A program made the translations under genes and the position numbers. DNA of 64,000 nucleotides. Source: Galbula dea (lineage: Eukaryota; Chordata; Aves; Piciformes; Galbulidae). The notes under the pieces are model-generated. The model was not told the origin of the DNA and searched no databases. It saw only the letters and a list, made by a program, of their open reading frames with translations. The stretch spans positions 2,543,603 through 2,607,602 of the forward strand of contig VWZX01004666.1 of the NCBI GenBank assembly GCA_013399015.1. The letters are read 5' to 3'. Below, piece after piece: positions 53,225 to 63,100 of this stretch (position 1 is its first letter; the number at the start of each line of letters is the position of its first letter).

Positions 53225-53231
53225 GGGGCGG
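53225..53231 (+). promoter_or_regulatory. GC box (Sp1/KLF type)
   Basis: GGGGCGG in the densest part of the CpG island, about 250 bp upstream of the TRABD2B start codon. Such boxes are common in GC-rich DNA, so this is supportive context rather than proof of use. Confidence 0.4.
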
Positions 53232-53353
53232 CTGCGCGAAACTTTCCGCCGGAGCGAGAGTTCGGCCTCCCCGGTGCGCTGTGCGCCGCCGCTGCCCAGC
53301 GGAGCAGCGCCTGCCTCTGCCGGGGCGCCGCGGGAACCCCTCTTGGCCGNNNN

Positions 53354-53477
53354 CTAAAGAGAGAGAAAAAAAAAGGGGGAAGAGCAGGAGGAGGGGGAGG
53401 AAAAAAAAAAAGGATCCTAGAAATCCAAAAAGGCTCATCTGGGAAGGAGAGAGAGGAGGAGAGCGAGAGGAAGCGGG
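53354..53477 (+). promoter_or_regulatory. TRABD2B: Purine-rich 5' leader of TRABD2B (probable 5' UTR)
   Basis: The 124 bases between a 4-N gap and the ATG are overwhelmingly A and G, with A-runs of 9 and 11, G-runs of 5 and repeated GAGAG/GGAGG blocks. The stretch contains the in-frame stop TAG at 53418-53420. Its position directly before the initiator suggests 5' UTR, but whether transcription starts inside it or upstream is not determinable here. Homopurine strands of this type can form triplex or other non-B DNA. Confidence 0.5.
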
Positions 53478-53585
53478 ATGCAACTCAACCTGACGCTGAT
53501 CTGCTTCGTCTTCGGGGGGTTCCTGCCCGACGCCGCGGCCCGGCGGGAGCAGATGGACACGGGGCAGTGCGACCTGCCCCGCTCG
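53478..53585 (+). CDS. TRABD2B: TRABD2B (TIKI2) coding exon 1: start codon and signal peptide
   Basis: This exon encodes the first 36 residues of a TIKI-family Wnt-inactivating metalloprotease. The start begins MQLNLTLICFVFGGF, a hydrophobic core of about 12 residues followed by PDAAA, which reads as a cleavable secretory signal; a short Cys-containing linker follows (TGQCDLPRS). The ATG has a G at -3, and an in-frame TAG at 53418-53420 with no ATG in between makes it the first usable start in this frame. The exon ends after a complete TCG codon at 53585, followed by the donor GTGAGC, so the splice is phase 0 and joins directly to exon 2. Signal peptides are poorly conserved among TIKI proteins, so identity rests on exon 2, on the phase match, and on the ...S|Q junction that I recall for mammalian TRABD2B. 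Exon 1 sits inside a CpG island. Confidence 0.82.
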
Positions 53586-54382
53586 GTGAGCCGGGCCGCA
53601 GGAGCGGGNAGGGAGCTTCTCCGGTCTGCAAAAATCAAAGCATGGCGGAGGCTGGCGATGAGAACCGTCCTCCCCAAAGCATCCAGCGCCTCTGACAAGC
53701 TCGGAGCCAGAGGGGGTGGGGGTGGGANNNNNNNNNNNNNNNNNNNNNNNNNNNNNNNNNNNNNNNNNNNNNNNNNNNNNNNNNNNNNNNNNNNNNNNNN
53801 NNNNNNNNNNNNNNNNNNNNNNNNNNNNNNNNNNNNNNNNNNNNNNNNNNNNNNNNNNNNNNNNNNNNNNNNNNNNNNNNNNNNNNNNNNNNNNNNNNNN
53901 NNNNNNNNNNNNNNNNNNNNNNNNNNNNNNNNNNNAGCGGCCGGGGCGCGGGAGGGGTGGTGGTGGAGGTGGAAGTGGAGGGGTACACGGGGAGGGAGCC
54001 TCCGTCTGTCCGTCCGTTCGTGTGCGCGCGGCCCAGGCGGACGCGCGTGTCCCCACAGGTGTGGCGCTGACCCGCGTGTCCCCGCCAGCCGTGCAGTGTC
54101 CTGGCGCGGAGGGGACCCTCTGCAGGGTGCGGGTCTGAAGGGAAGAGCGAGGGTCACGGCAGGACGCTGCCCTACGCGGCCTCTTGGTGCCCGTAGGCTT
54201 TGCTTGCTCCATGCCCGGATAAGGCTTGTTCAGGGAGATGAGGGGAGAAGGACCCCCTGTGCCTCCTTCCCTGAGGGCAACCCCGAGGGTGGCAGTACCG
54301 CTGAGGGTGGCATTACTGCTGAGGACTGTCTCCTGCCCCTCTGCCCCTCCAACACTGACCATCCCCGGTGTCCTCCCTGCAG
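53586..54382 (+). other. TRABD2B: TRABD2B intron 1 (about 797 nt, contains an assembly gap)
   Basis: The intron is bounded by GTGAGC and a C/T-rich tract ending CTGCAG. Its shown length is not a multiple of three, so reading straight from exon 1 enters exon 2 out of frame; splicing is therefore required even though no stop codon appears in the exon 1 frame across the intron. The true length is uncertain because 208 bases are N. The 5' part is GC-rich and CpG-rich and belongs to the promoter CpG island. Confidence 0.8.
53728..53935. other. Assembly gap (208 N) in intron 1
   Basis: A run of N of exactly 208 bases sits in the GC-rich part of intron 1, preceded by a G-rich sequence and followed by GC-rich sequence. 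Long open frames crossing this interval on both strands are artefacts of N being read as unknown residues. Smaller ambiguities occur at 53350-53353 and 53609. Confidence 0.97.
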
Positions 54383-54943
54383 CAAGGAGAGCTCAACTCC
54401 TTCCTCTGGACCATCCGGCGCAACCCCCCTGCCTATCTCTTCGGCACCATCCACGTGCCCTACACGCGAGTGTGGGACTTCATCCCTGACAACTCCAAGG
54501 CCGCCTTCCATGCCAGCTCCAGCGTCTACTTTGAGCTGGACCTTACTGACCCCTACACTATCTCAGGGCTGGCCAGCTGCCAGATGTTGCCCCATGGGGA
54601 GAACCTGCAGGACGTGCTGCCCCGGGAGCTGTATCGCCGCCTCAAACGCCACCTGGACTACATCAAGCTGATGCTGCCCCACTGGATGACCCCAGACCAG
54701 CGGGGCAAAGGGCTCTACGCTGACTACCTCTTCAACGCCATTGCCGGCAACTGGGAACGCAAGAGGCCTGTCTGGGTGATGCTCATGGTGAACTCCTTGA
54801 CAGAGACAGACATTCGCTCCAGAGGGGTGCCAGTACTTGATCTCTACCTCGCCCAGGAGGCCGAGAGAATGAAGAAGACGACGGGTGCAGTGGAGAGGGT
54901 GGAGGAGCAGTGTCACCCGCTGAACGGTCTCAACTTCTCCCAG
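54383..54943 (+). CDS. TRABD2B: TRABD2B (TIKI2) coding exon 2: N-terminal half of the TIKI/TraB protease domain
   Basis: This exon encodes residues 37-223 (187 codons). TIKI proteins are membrane-anchored metalloproteases of the TraB/PrgY superfamily that clip the N-terminus of Wnt ligands outside or at the surface of the cell. The first family GxxH motif is visible as FGTIHVPYTRVWD (G57, H60), followed by the conserved acidic stretch YFELDLTD (E87). Further on are the conserved blocks GENLQDVLP, DQRGKGLYADYLFNAI and NWERKRPVWVMLM, and a final NFS glycosylation sequon at N220. The acceptor is a pyrimidine tract plus CTGCAG ending at 54382, and the donor is GTAAGG at 54944; both sides are phase 0. 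PPAYLFGTIH, NSKAAF, LPHGENL, LDLYLAQ and KKTTGAVE fit TRABD2B better than its paralogue TRABD2A. The family is about 500 residues long, so over half the protein, including the second GxxH, lies in exons beyond the window. No frameshift or stop is seen. Confidence 0.93.
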
Positions 54944-57419
54944 GTAAGGAGGCTCCTGGGCCTCATGGCTTATCCCAGGAGGTGAGAGCTGTTCTTCTTG
55001 CGTTTTGGTCAGTTTATGGGGGCAAACCCCATTGTTGCAGTGAGATGGTCACTCGCAGGCCTCAGCAGCCTTTTCATCAGGCTACCTGTTCTCCATCATC
55101 TGATCTGTGTTGTCTGCAAAAAACCTGTGATGTGCACAAGTGAGTGCTGCGTGTTTATCATGTGTGTTGTTTAAGGGGCAGATGTCCAGGGTGTGAATAT
55201 ATGTGTCCTCTGGCTTGCTACTTGTGAGGGAAGCTTCCACACCTCCTGTCCTGTCCCTGGGTAAAAAGTGCCTTTTTTTGTTTGTTTGTTTTTAAGTAAG
55301 ACATCTCTGTGGTACTTGTCAGGAAGAGGATGAAGTGTGAACAATGAAAAGAGAAATTTAGACATTGTTCAAGTAGATTTAAGTATGTGCAAACTGTGGG
55401 TCATCTTTCTGGTACTTACTGCAGATCAAAACAAAGTGACTCATATTGCCCTCATGTACTGGGGGAAATCAAATGTGCAATCTGCATGGACTTTTTCTAG
55501 TTTAGAACAGGTAAAGTTCAGCAAAAAGAAAAGGGTGTAGGTTAAGAAACAAAAGTTATTGGTGTAACTGGACTCCAGAATTCTTTTGGTGGATTTAGCT
55601 TTAAACATCCAAACACTAAGCCATGCTATCTATTTCATTTTGCTGGATTAATCAGGAGCACAGTCACAGCTACTGACTTTGCTTTGTGAAACTGTTTATA
55701 TGAAATTAGATTTACTAGAAATGCAGGAAATGAATGGGTGTGGAAGAAAACAAATAATCCAGGGAAAATTTAAGATGGTGTCAGTTACTGATATGATATT
55801 TTGGTTTTAACCAGCTTTTCATTATTAATTTTAGATTTTTAATTGAAAATAAATTTTAATTTATTTCCAGCTTTATCTTGCAGTCCTAGTTTGAGCAAAA
55901 AAAGTTCTTGGTGATGTGGGAATAAGGATTAAAGGACTGATCTCTGGTGTGATTAAAATGTCCTTAGAGTGCCTTCATCCCCTTTCCCCTGAAGTCTGAT
56001 GGGAACTGTTTTAAAGGGAAAAAGTCTGGCTTTCACTAACATTTGGTTTATCCAATATTTCAACTAGAAGTCTAGCTCTGCATACAGCCTTCAGAGGAGA
56101 AGATAGGCTGCATATGCTTGTGGAAGGGATTTTCTTGTTTATCAACAAAAATAATTAAAAGAAAGCCCCTCAAGACCTTTGCATTAACTAAGACACATGC
56201 AAAACAAAGAATTAGTTTTACCCTGTTTTATCTGGAAGTTTTAAGTGCCTGTCCTCTCTATTGAACCCCTTCTTTAAGGTGAGGTAAAAATAATTAACCA
56301 TTCCAGACATCCAGTAGCGTTTGTTGTATTAGGTTAAAAGTGGCTGTTACAATCAAGCACATGAAAGCATTTGGTTAAAAATGTACCAACTGGAAGCCTT
56401 TTAAACATGAATCATATTACATTTTTTGCCTTTTAGAAAGTAAGGGAGCGATAGAGAAAGGAGAAGGGACAGAGTACAAAACTCAACTGCTGCTTTTCCC
56501 AGAGAGAATGTTCTCTTACCGGAGAATGGTTTCTCTCATTCTCTGAATTTTAAGTAGAAACAAAGATTTCCCCTTCATTTTTCTACAATAATAATATAAA
56601 AATAAGCAGCAAAAGTACTACTGCTACTGGCAAGTAAAGAACAATGATTTAGGCAATACTGTTGTTCTGATTAAAAAAATAGGTTACACTTTAATTATTA
56701 CAGAGAATTGAAATTGCTGCTAAAAGAGATCAGTGTTCAGGAGGATTTTTCCTAGGCTGAAGCTTTTTTCTGGGAGCAAGGCCACCAGAACAACATGAGA
56801 CAAAATTAAACAAAACAAACCAGATATTTATTTTCTTGCTTCCTCTAGATTTCATGCATCCTGACACCTGGCTAGTTGTTTAACAATAGTAATTTGTAAT
56901 GTTATCACATCGTCTGGCAGTCCTACTGCTTCGTGTATTACTGTGCTAATTTAGGGGAGTGGATTACCATTCCTAGGTTTAACCTCCCAATTTCAGGTCT
57001 TGGAGCCTTCCTTAAGCAACATGCAATTAAAACACACTAAAATGGAAATGAGAAATTAAGCAGCTTTTGTCTTGTAGGGTGTTTGCACAGTTTGATGAGA
57101 ACATCTGTGATAAATTACAGTCCCAAATCTGCTAAGGGCAACAGGAGTTTTTACCTGTTTTCAGCATTACTGTTACAGGAATACTGCACGTAAATTCTGC
57201 ATTCAGAATTCAGGTTTTAAGACTGTGCCTTGCTGAATCATGTCAATGCTTTTGTTTCCTACATCCCCAAAGTCCAGTATTTTTGCCTTAAGCAAATTTA
57301 AAAAAAGGGTTTTCTTTTACTTCTTCCCCTCAAAGGCAGCTTTGTGCTACTGCAAATATTTAATCTGACTACATGGACCAAATCTGTTAATCTGATACCA
57401 TGAGGAGGAGGAAATCTAG

Positions 57420-57830
57420 GAGTGGTCCCGGTGTGGTACTTGGTTTTGATCTGCTCTGAAAGAAAGCGGATACACTTGCATTTTTGACCAGGAACGATCT
57501 TTGAAACGTTCTGTGCGTGGCTTTGAAATGTTGATTGTCTTAGCCCGATGAAAAGATTAAGGTGGCTCATATAATTAACTGCTTCCCGGAGAGCCTGCTT
57601 TTGCAGGTAAAGCGAGGCACATTGTTTCCTATTGTAAGCCCAGAAACTTTGTAGTCTGATGCTCTGCCTCCCCCCGGAATCTCTCTGCTCAGTGTTTTGT
57701 GCTGCTCTGCCAAGCCGGCACTGCCTGATCCCCCTGCTTTCCTGCTCACCGGCTGCTTTCCTGCCTGGCTTGTGGAGGGAGCCTCCTCGCTACTTCTGGG
57801 ACTCCAGCAGTTGGTGGTCACGCAAAGTCT
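57420..57830. promoter_or_regulatory. Intronic CpG-retaining segment with two TCF/LEF-type motifs
   Basis: Within AT-rich, CpG-poor intron 2, about 400 bases keep more than a dozen CpG (AGCGGA, AACGAT, AACGTT, GTGCGTG, CCCGATG, CCCGGAG, AGCGAGG, CCCCGGAA, GCCGGC, ACCGGC and others). Two CTTTGAA motifs (TCF/LEF core CTTTGWW) lie at 57499-57505 and 57521-57527, 22 bp apart in the same orientation. This could be an enhancer or alternative promoter of the surrounding gene. Confidence 0.35.
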
Positions 57831-60009
57831 GTGTTGTATAGCTGGTGGTAAGGTGTCTGAATCACAGCAAATGTCTGGGTTGGGAGCCTGGCAGCAAGGG
57901 AATTTGGATCAGGTTGAAATTACACCATACCTTGGTATAGGAAGTTTCAGGGTTTTCATTGAGTGTGGGGCAGAAGGAGCTAAGAGGCACAGAGAAGAGG
58001 AAGCAGACAACTTTTCTCTCTGACAGCATAGGCATTTATTGACAGAGTGGTCAGAAAAGTGCAAAATCATGTTGGCCAGGACTGAGAAGAACTGGTGAAG
58101 GGCAGATGGCATTCAGGGCCTGTTAGGATCCTGGCAGAGGCACTGTAGCTAGCACCATGGCAGGCCATGAGGACTGTCCTCCAGGGGCCAGCTTGGGAGA
58201 GGGTTAAGCTTTCCCCCCTCTTCTTCAGGACTGTCATGCAGATCTATCGTGGACAGCTCTCCTCAGGCTGACATATACTGTCCTTGGAGTAAGGAGGATG
58301 GTAACAGTGACACCTCCAGCTGCTCAGGTCTGTTTGCGTCCACCCTGATCACCCAGGGCTGTGGTGGGACCTGTGCTCAGCCCAGAGGGTGAACACTCTC
58401 GGGCAGCATCACGTCCCTGCTAAAAGCCTGTACAGTCAGCAGGGGGGAGGTCTTATTCCAGTACCCAAGCTGCTTTCCTCTGGGGAGGTGGATGGTAGCT
58501 CTCCCTTGTGTTTCATTCTGTTTCTCAGCAGGATCCTCAGACTGAGACAGTGTTGCTATCTCTTTCTACCGGTTAGAAATAAAATCCCTCTCGCATCCCA
58601 TTCCGGGCTTGCTCCTTTCAGGGAGAATCTACCTTCAGCTCATTTCAGGTGCGCTGTATCTGAAGGTTCATGATGGTAATTTTGTGTCTGTGAGCGAAGC
58701 TGTCAGGCTGGAAGGGAGCTGCCAGCACCCCTTTTTCTCTCCCCACACTGGTTGGGGCTTGCGAAGCCAACTCTGGTCTTCTCTGGCCTGTATCATTTCC
58801 AACTGCAGGGGGAGATGTTAAATATCAAACCAGTGTTGATTGGATCAGAGACAGCCTCAAAGAAAGAAACCTTAGACCGTGCCAGATTAAACTTCACACT
58901 TTACCATTCTTCCCCTTTCCTTTCTTTGCCGCCTCATTCTCTGCACAAATAAACCTCGTCTCCCTGTGTTCTACCAATGAGACAGCATTCAAGGGGCAGC
59001 AATGACTTTGTTAACAAAATCAGTCTTCATTTCCCAGGTCCTGCTGTTCCATCAAACCCTGGGACATGGCAGCTTTGATTACTCTAGTGATAGGATTAGA
59101 GGGGGAACAAGTGCTGGTTAATAAAAGGCCAATGGGTGGTCCATCATGTTTGGTCAGTGACAGATCTGCAGTCTTGGAGCTGGACCTTGAGTGGCAAAAC
59201 AGCACGACACATTAATATATAGACAAGGCCGTGGCCTGGACTTGCTATTCCATCTCCCCTGTCCCCTGGAAAAATTAAACATTTCTGTGATCACAAAGCT
59301 AAGTTTTTGGAGTGGAGCTGACAGGGACCAGTGTAACTGACTTGAAGGGAAATTTGCCTGTTCATATGAATGAAAGATCCAGGCTCAAAGTTTTTTGAAC
59401 CAGATTAAATGGCTCAGTTTCAGAGCTACTTGTCTTTTGGTGATCTGTGTAGTTTATTTGAGGAAGTATTACTGATTTTTTTTTAAATTGTAAATTTAAA
59501 GAAAAGTGGTTTTTACCTAGTAAAACCAGTGCCTTTTGCTTTTAAAAATTTTCAGGCTTTATGAAAAGGGCATGAATCATCCAAAATAGCGTAATATCAT
59601 TGTTTTGATTGCTGAAAAAATATTATTGTTATCAAAAGGTTTGATTAGAAATAGTTATACATAATGCACATAGTGTTCAGCTTGCTAGCTTTAATTAAAC
59701 TATCACCCCTTCCAACCCCCTGTATCCCAGGGTAAAAGAATTCCTCCAGTAAAATTAACCTTGGGGTAGAAATTCATACAACAGAAATAAAAAGTCTTCC
59801 GTTTAAGTCATTTTGAATACCAGTGGAGCTGCTTTACATTTTTACCAGGGGAACTACTGGAGGGTGAAACTATGCAGGTATTAAAAGTACAGTAGTCACA
59901 GTAACACCTGAAAGGATCAGCAGCTGACATTTTATAGCTGTAACTAACTGTAGGTGTTGCTCTTTACAGCCAGTTACTATGTGCTGCTTCACCACAGCCC
60001 CTTTGAAAG

Positions 60010-60130
60010 CCCACCCCTGGCATTTGATGACTATTAAGAAAAAAGCCAGTCAGTTAATGATGGCTCGAGGGGCAGCTGGCAATTCATCTATTGTATTTAT
60101 TGTGTATATAATTGCAAGAAGTGATTGTAG
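60010..60130. promoter_or_regulatory. Possible conserved intronic element
   Basis: Contains TTAATGATGGC, an E-box CAGCTG at 60073-60078, forkhead-like TGTATTTATTGT and TATAATTGC in about 120 bases without repeat sequence. The motif mix resembles developmental non-coding elements; support is weak. Confidence 0.2.
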
Positions 60131-63100
60131 GACAGGTTAGATATAGGCCCTTCTTCTTCCTCTGATCCTTCATGCCTCCCTTGGTAAGATCCAAGCTCAA
60201 GACAGGTGTACCTGTGCAGATCTGGTTGATTTGTTTGGAAAACTATGGGTTCTGCTTGTGACCACTTTTAGGCAAGATTTGCATCTTTATAAGGTAGGCT
60301 TTGAAAAGAAGAAACACCCCGAAAACAGTGGTGAATAAGCCTGGCACTCAGGGAAGTCTCTACCATGTTTGAGGCAGCTAAACATTACTAATCTGTAGAA
60401 GTCAAATAGTGGAATTGTTCCATTTTTTTTTCTGTGTGTGTGGCAAGATGTGAGTTGAAGTCAGAGCCTGGTCTCTTTGGCTCTGGCAATGCCTGGTCTT
60501 GGTGGCAGGGAGCCCTGGTTTTGCTGCTGCAGGGAGGGGCTTGGGGAGCACCCGGGCAGGCCCTTTGCTCTGTGGAGAAGATTTGCTCCCCAAGCTCTGC
60601 TTCAGGGAAGGAGACAGATGACCCAATCCATCCCTGAACTTAGGCAGTAACACTGCTTTCAAATCCCTGTGGGATCTCCCCTGGAGCAGTTTGCCACCTC
60701 TGAGCTGCTCACCCAGTAAGTGCACAATAACTCCCTCTTCACTAAATGATATTTCCACAGTGATGATTTTCTGTCTGTTTGTTGTATGCTGTCAGTTTCT
60801 GATGTTGTTGCAAGAGCAGTCGGGATCCTGCCCCAGGCCCAGAGTACTTTGCTTATGAGCAGAATGAAAACAGAATGAACCACTGACCTTAAAAACCTCA
60901 ACTTCAAGTATAGTACAACCTACAGTCCTCAGAAAGTCTTTAACAGCCTCCCCTCAGCTCCCTAGTGAGTAGCAATCCATGTTATAAAGCTGGCCCACAT
61001 CATTCAGGCTAGTCAGAGGTTCCTGTATTGAAAGGGCCAGAAATGATCTTAAGCAAGGGCACTCATTCACCTAGCACTCCTGCAGAGTTGGAGATTGGTG
61101 GCAGGGCTCCTGGCAAAGCATATTTGGGAACTTCAGAGGGATGTACTGTAGAATAACAAGTTTCCCCTCTGCTAGGCTTTAACACTGCAAACCCTTATTA
61201 ATCTCTTTGCTGTTATTAGGAGATGGTGAGACAGGCAAAAGGCAGAAGAAATCATGAAGTTACTGATAGAACCATGTGAAATTGGTGTCATTACTTTTAA
61301 TCTTTTGGTTCTGTTAGAGGGGTTCCCTGCATGCTTGGATGATGGACTGTGAAGTTACTTCCCCAGAACACAGTGTTTGGGACAGCACAAAAATAGAGAT
61401 TTTTGAGCAACAGGCAGTGTTTTGGGAAGTCCAGAGACCGTTAGAAGAGCCCTGTTTACAAGGTAACATATCTGCCTCATGTCCACACACTTTCACAAGT
61501 CCCTCTTTCAAGCTGACAAGCAATCATTGTCAGAAAGCATTGTGGGTTGATCACAAAACTTCATTATCTTTCTGGACTTCTCAAATTATTTATAGGTTAC
61601 AGACACTAAGACACTTTTTTTGAACATTGCAACAATTTGTGAACCTAATACTCTCTCTGTAAGCCATAAAGCATCATGGTTTCAAGCTCACTTGAGACAC
61701 TAGAAAGTAAACTGATGCCTGCAGAGCTTAAAACTGCAGGTATAAGTGTTGGAACCTAGTATCTCAGTTCTTCACCTGGAACTGGGACAAGGCTATACTC
61801 ACTGCAGAGTGGCACAGGCGTGCAATTAAAATGCATGACTGGTTATATCTGTCACAACAGCTAGTAGTTATGGCATATCATTCACCTCCATGGATTTACC
61901 TTTTTCTGGTGTTTAAGAGAATACCTGCCTTGTGTTATTGTTGTTGGTTTTTGTATCTATTTGTCTTTTAAATGCACAGAGAATTAGAAGCGACATGGTT
62001 AATACCTGGGTCAGAAGCTCAAGTGGGAATAAGCACAGATAGCTGCTGTTTTTGTCACTAGTTATTCCAACAGCAATCCTTGCCATTTGAGTTTCCAATT
62101 TTTAGAGCTTCTGCTGCAAGTCATTTCAGGACTTCTAGCACAATATAAATGAAAGTTGCTAAAACTGTGAATTAAAACCATGTGTTCAGCATTTTGGGAT
62201 GGATGTTGTATGACTTGAGGAGGCTCATTAACAAAAGTATTTTTAGTTTGAATGAGATCAAAGACCCTAGATTTTCCACTCTGAGGGTCATTTAACATAG
62301 ACCTAGGCACCCCATTTCTCATTGTACATAGACTCCCACAGGCCAGTTATGCCCAAAGAAATCATCATCCCTGAAATATTGTAATGAGATTTATTATCAG
62401 TGGACCACTGCAGATCACCTCTGTCCAGGCACTGCAACAACACTGAGGGTTGAAGAGTCTTGCAGATGTCAAAAGCCAGCAGTGTTAGATGTGAAAAACC
62501 ATTGATATGAATCACATCCTATATGCTGTACTCAAACCAGAGTATCCCTTGAAGCCAGGGATAACACTGAACCATTCCCAGAAACTCTTTTTGGCAAATA
62601 GTGAAAAGACTGTGAAAAAAAATGAAACAGAGTTCTGATTTGATCTTTTCCTAGGCTCAGTTCATGTGGAAGTTACAAAACCTTTCAAATGAATTTCAGT
62701 CCAGAGGTTCTTCATGCTTGGGTATCCCTGCAGAATCACAGAGTTCATTGGGATGGGCACGAGGGAGAGCTAGTGACTTGTCATAGCCAACATGTTAGCT
62801 GTAACAACATAATTAAGGGAATAGCACTAAATGCTGTATGTTTTACCCAGATTGCATCACTCCTGCTTCCTCTACATTAACTCTTGTATTGGGGCACCCG
62901 TTGGGAGACACAGATATCCCCAGTACATAAAACAGGGAAGAAGCTGCCTTCGTAGAGCAAGGCAGCATTCATTAGGTTCCCTTTGTGAGCCAAAGAATGA
63001 GAAAAAGGAAACAAATCTTTGAGTTATTTTCAAACCTCTTTCCATTTTAATAAAAGTCAACCTATGGGGAACACAGGGAAAATATTCTTTAAAGGAGGAG

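Larger units (their letters stand above)
52785..54215 (+). promoter_or_regulatory. TRABD2B: CpG-island promoter of TRABD2B
   Basis: The sequence changes abruptly from AT-rich, CpG-poor DNA to GC-rich DNA dense in CpG from about 52785, peaking between 53090 and 53350 and continuing into intron 1. The island surrounds the start codon and first exon, as expected for a TATA-less vertebrate developmental gene. A GGGGCGG Sp1/KLF-type box lies at 53225-53231. I saw no convincing TATA box at a suitable distance from the ATG, so the transcription start cannot be fixed from sequence. Three runs of N interrupt the island. Confidence 0.8.

Noticed and set aside
53035..53493. 152-codon + strand frame overlapping the TRABD2B start codon in another frame, possible upstream ORF
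   Set aside because: It is Arg/Pro/Ala-rich, passes through N bases and the purine tract, and may lie largely upstream of the real transcription start.
53145..54362. 405-codon minus-strand frame and a 240-codon companion overlapping TRABD2B
   Set aside because: Both run through the 208-N gap, where unknown codons hide stops, and consist of GC-rich Pro/Arg/Ser antisense sequence of a CpG island.
54368..54382. ATG in frame with exon 2 at 54368 as an alternative start
   Set aside because: It lies within the pyrimidine-rich acceptor region of intron 1 and would lack a signal peptide, which a secreted-pathway TIKI protease needs.
53478..54671. 397-codon + strand frame reading from exon 1 straight into exon 2
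   Set aside because: It crosses the gap and reads exon 2 in the wrong frame. The spliced phase-0 model recovers the conserved TIKI sequence instead.
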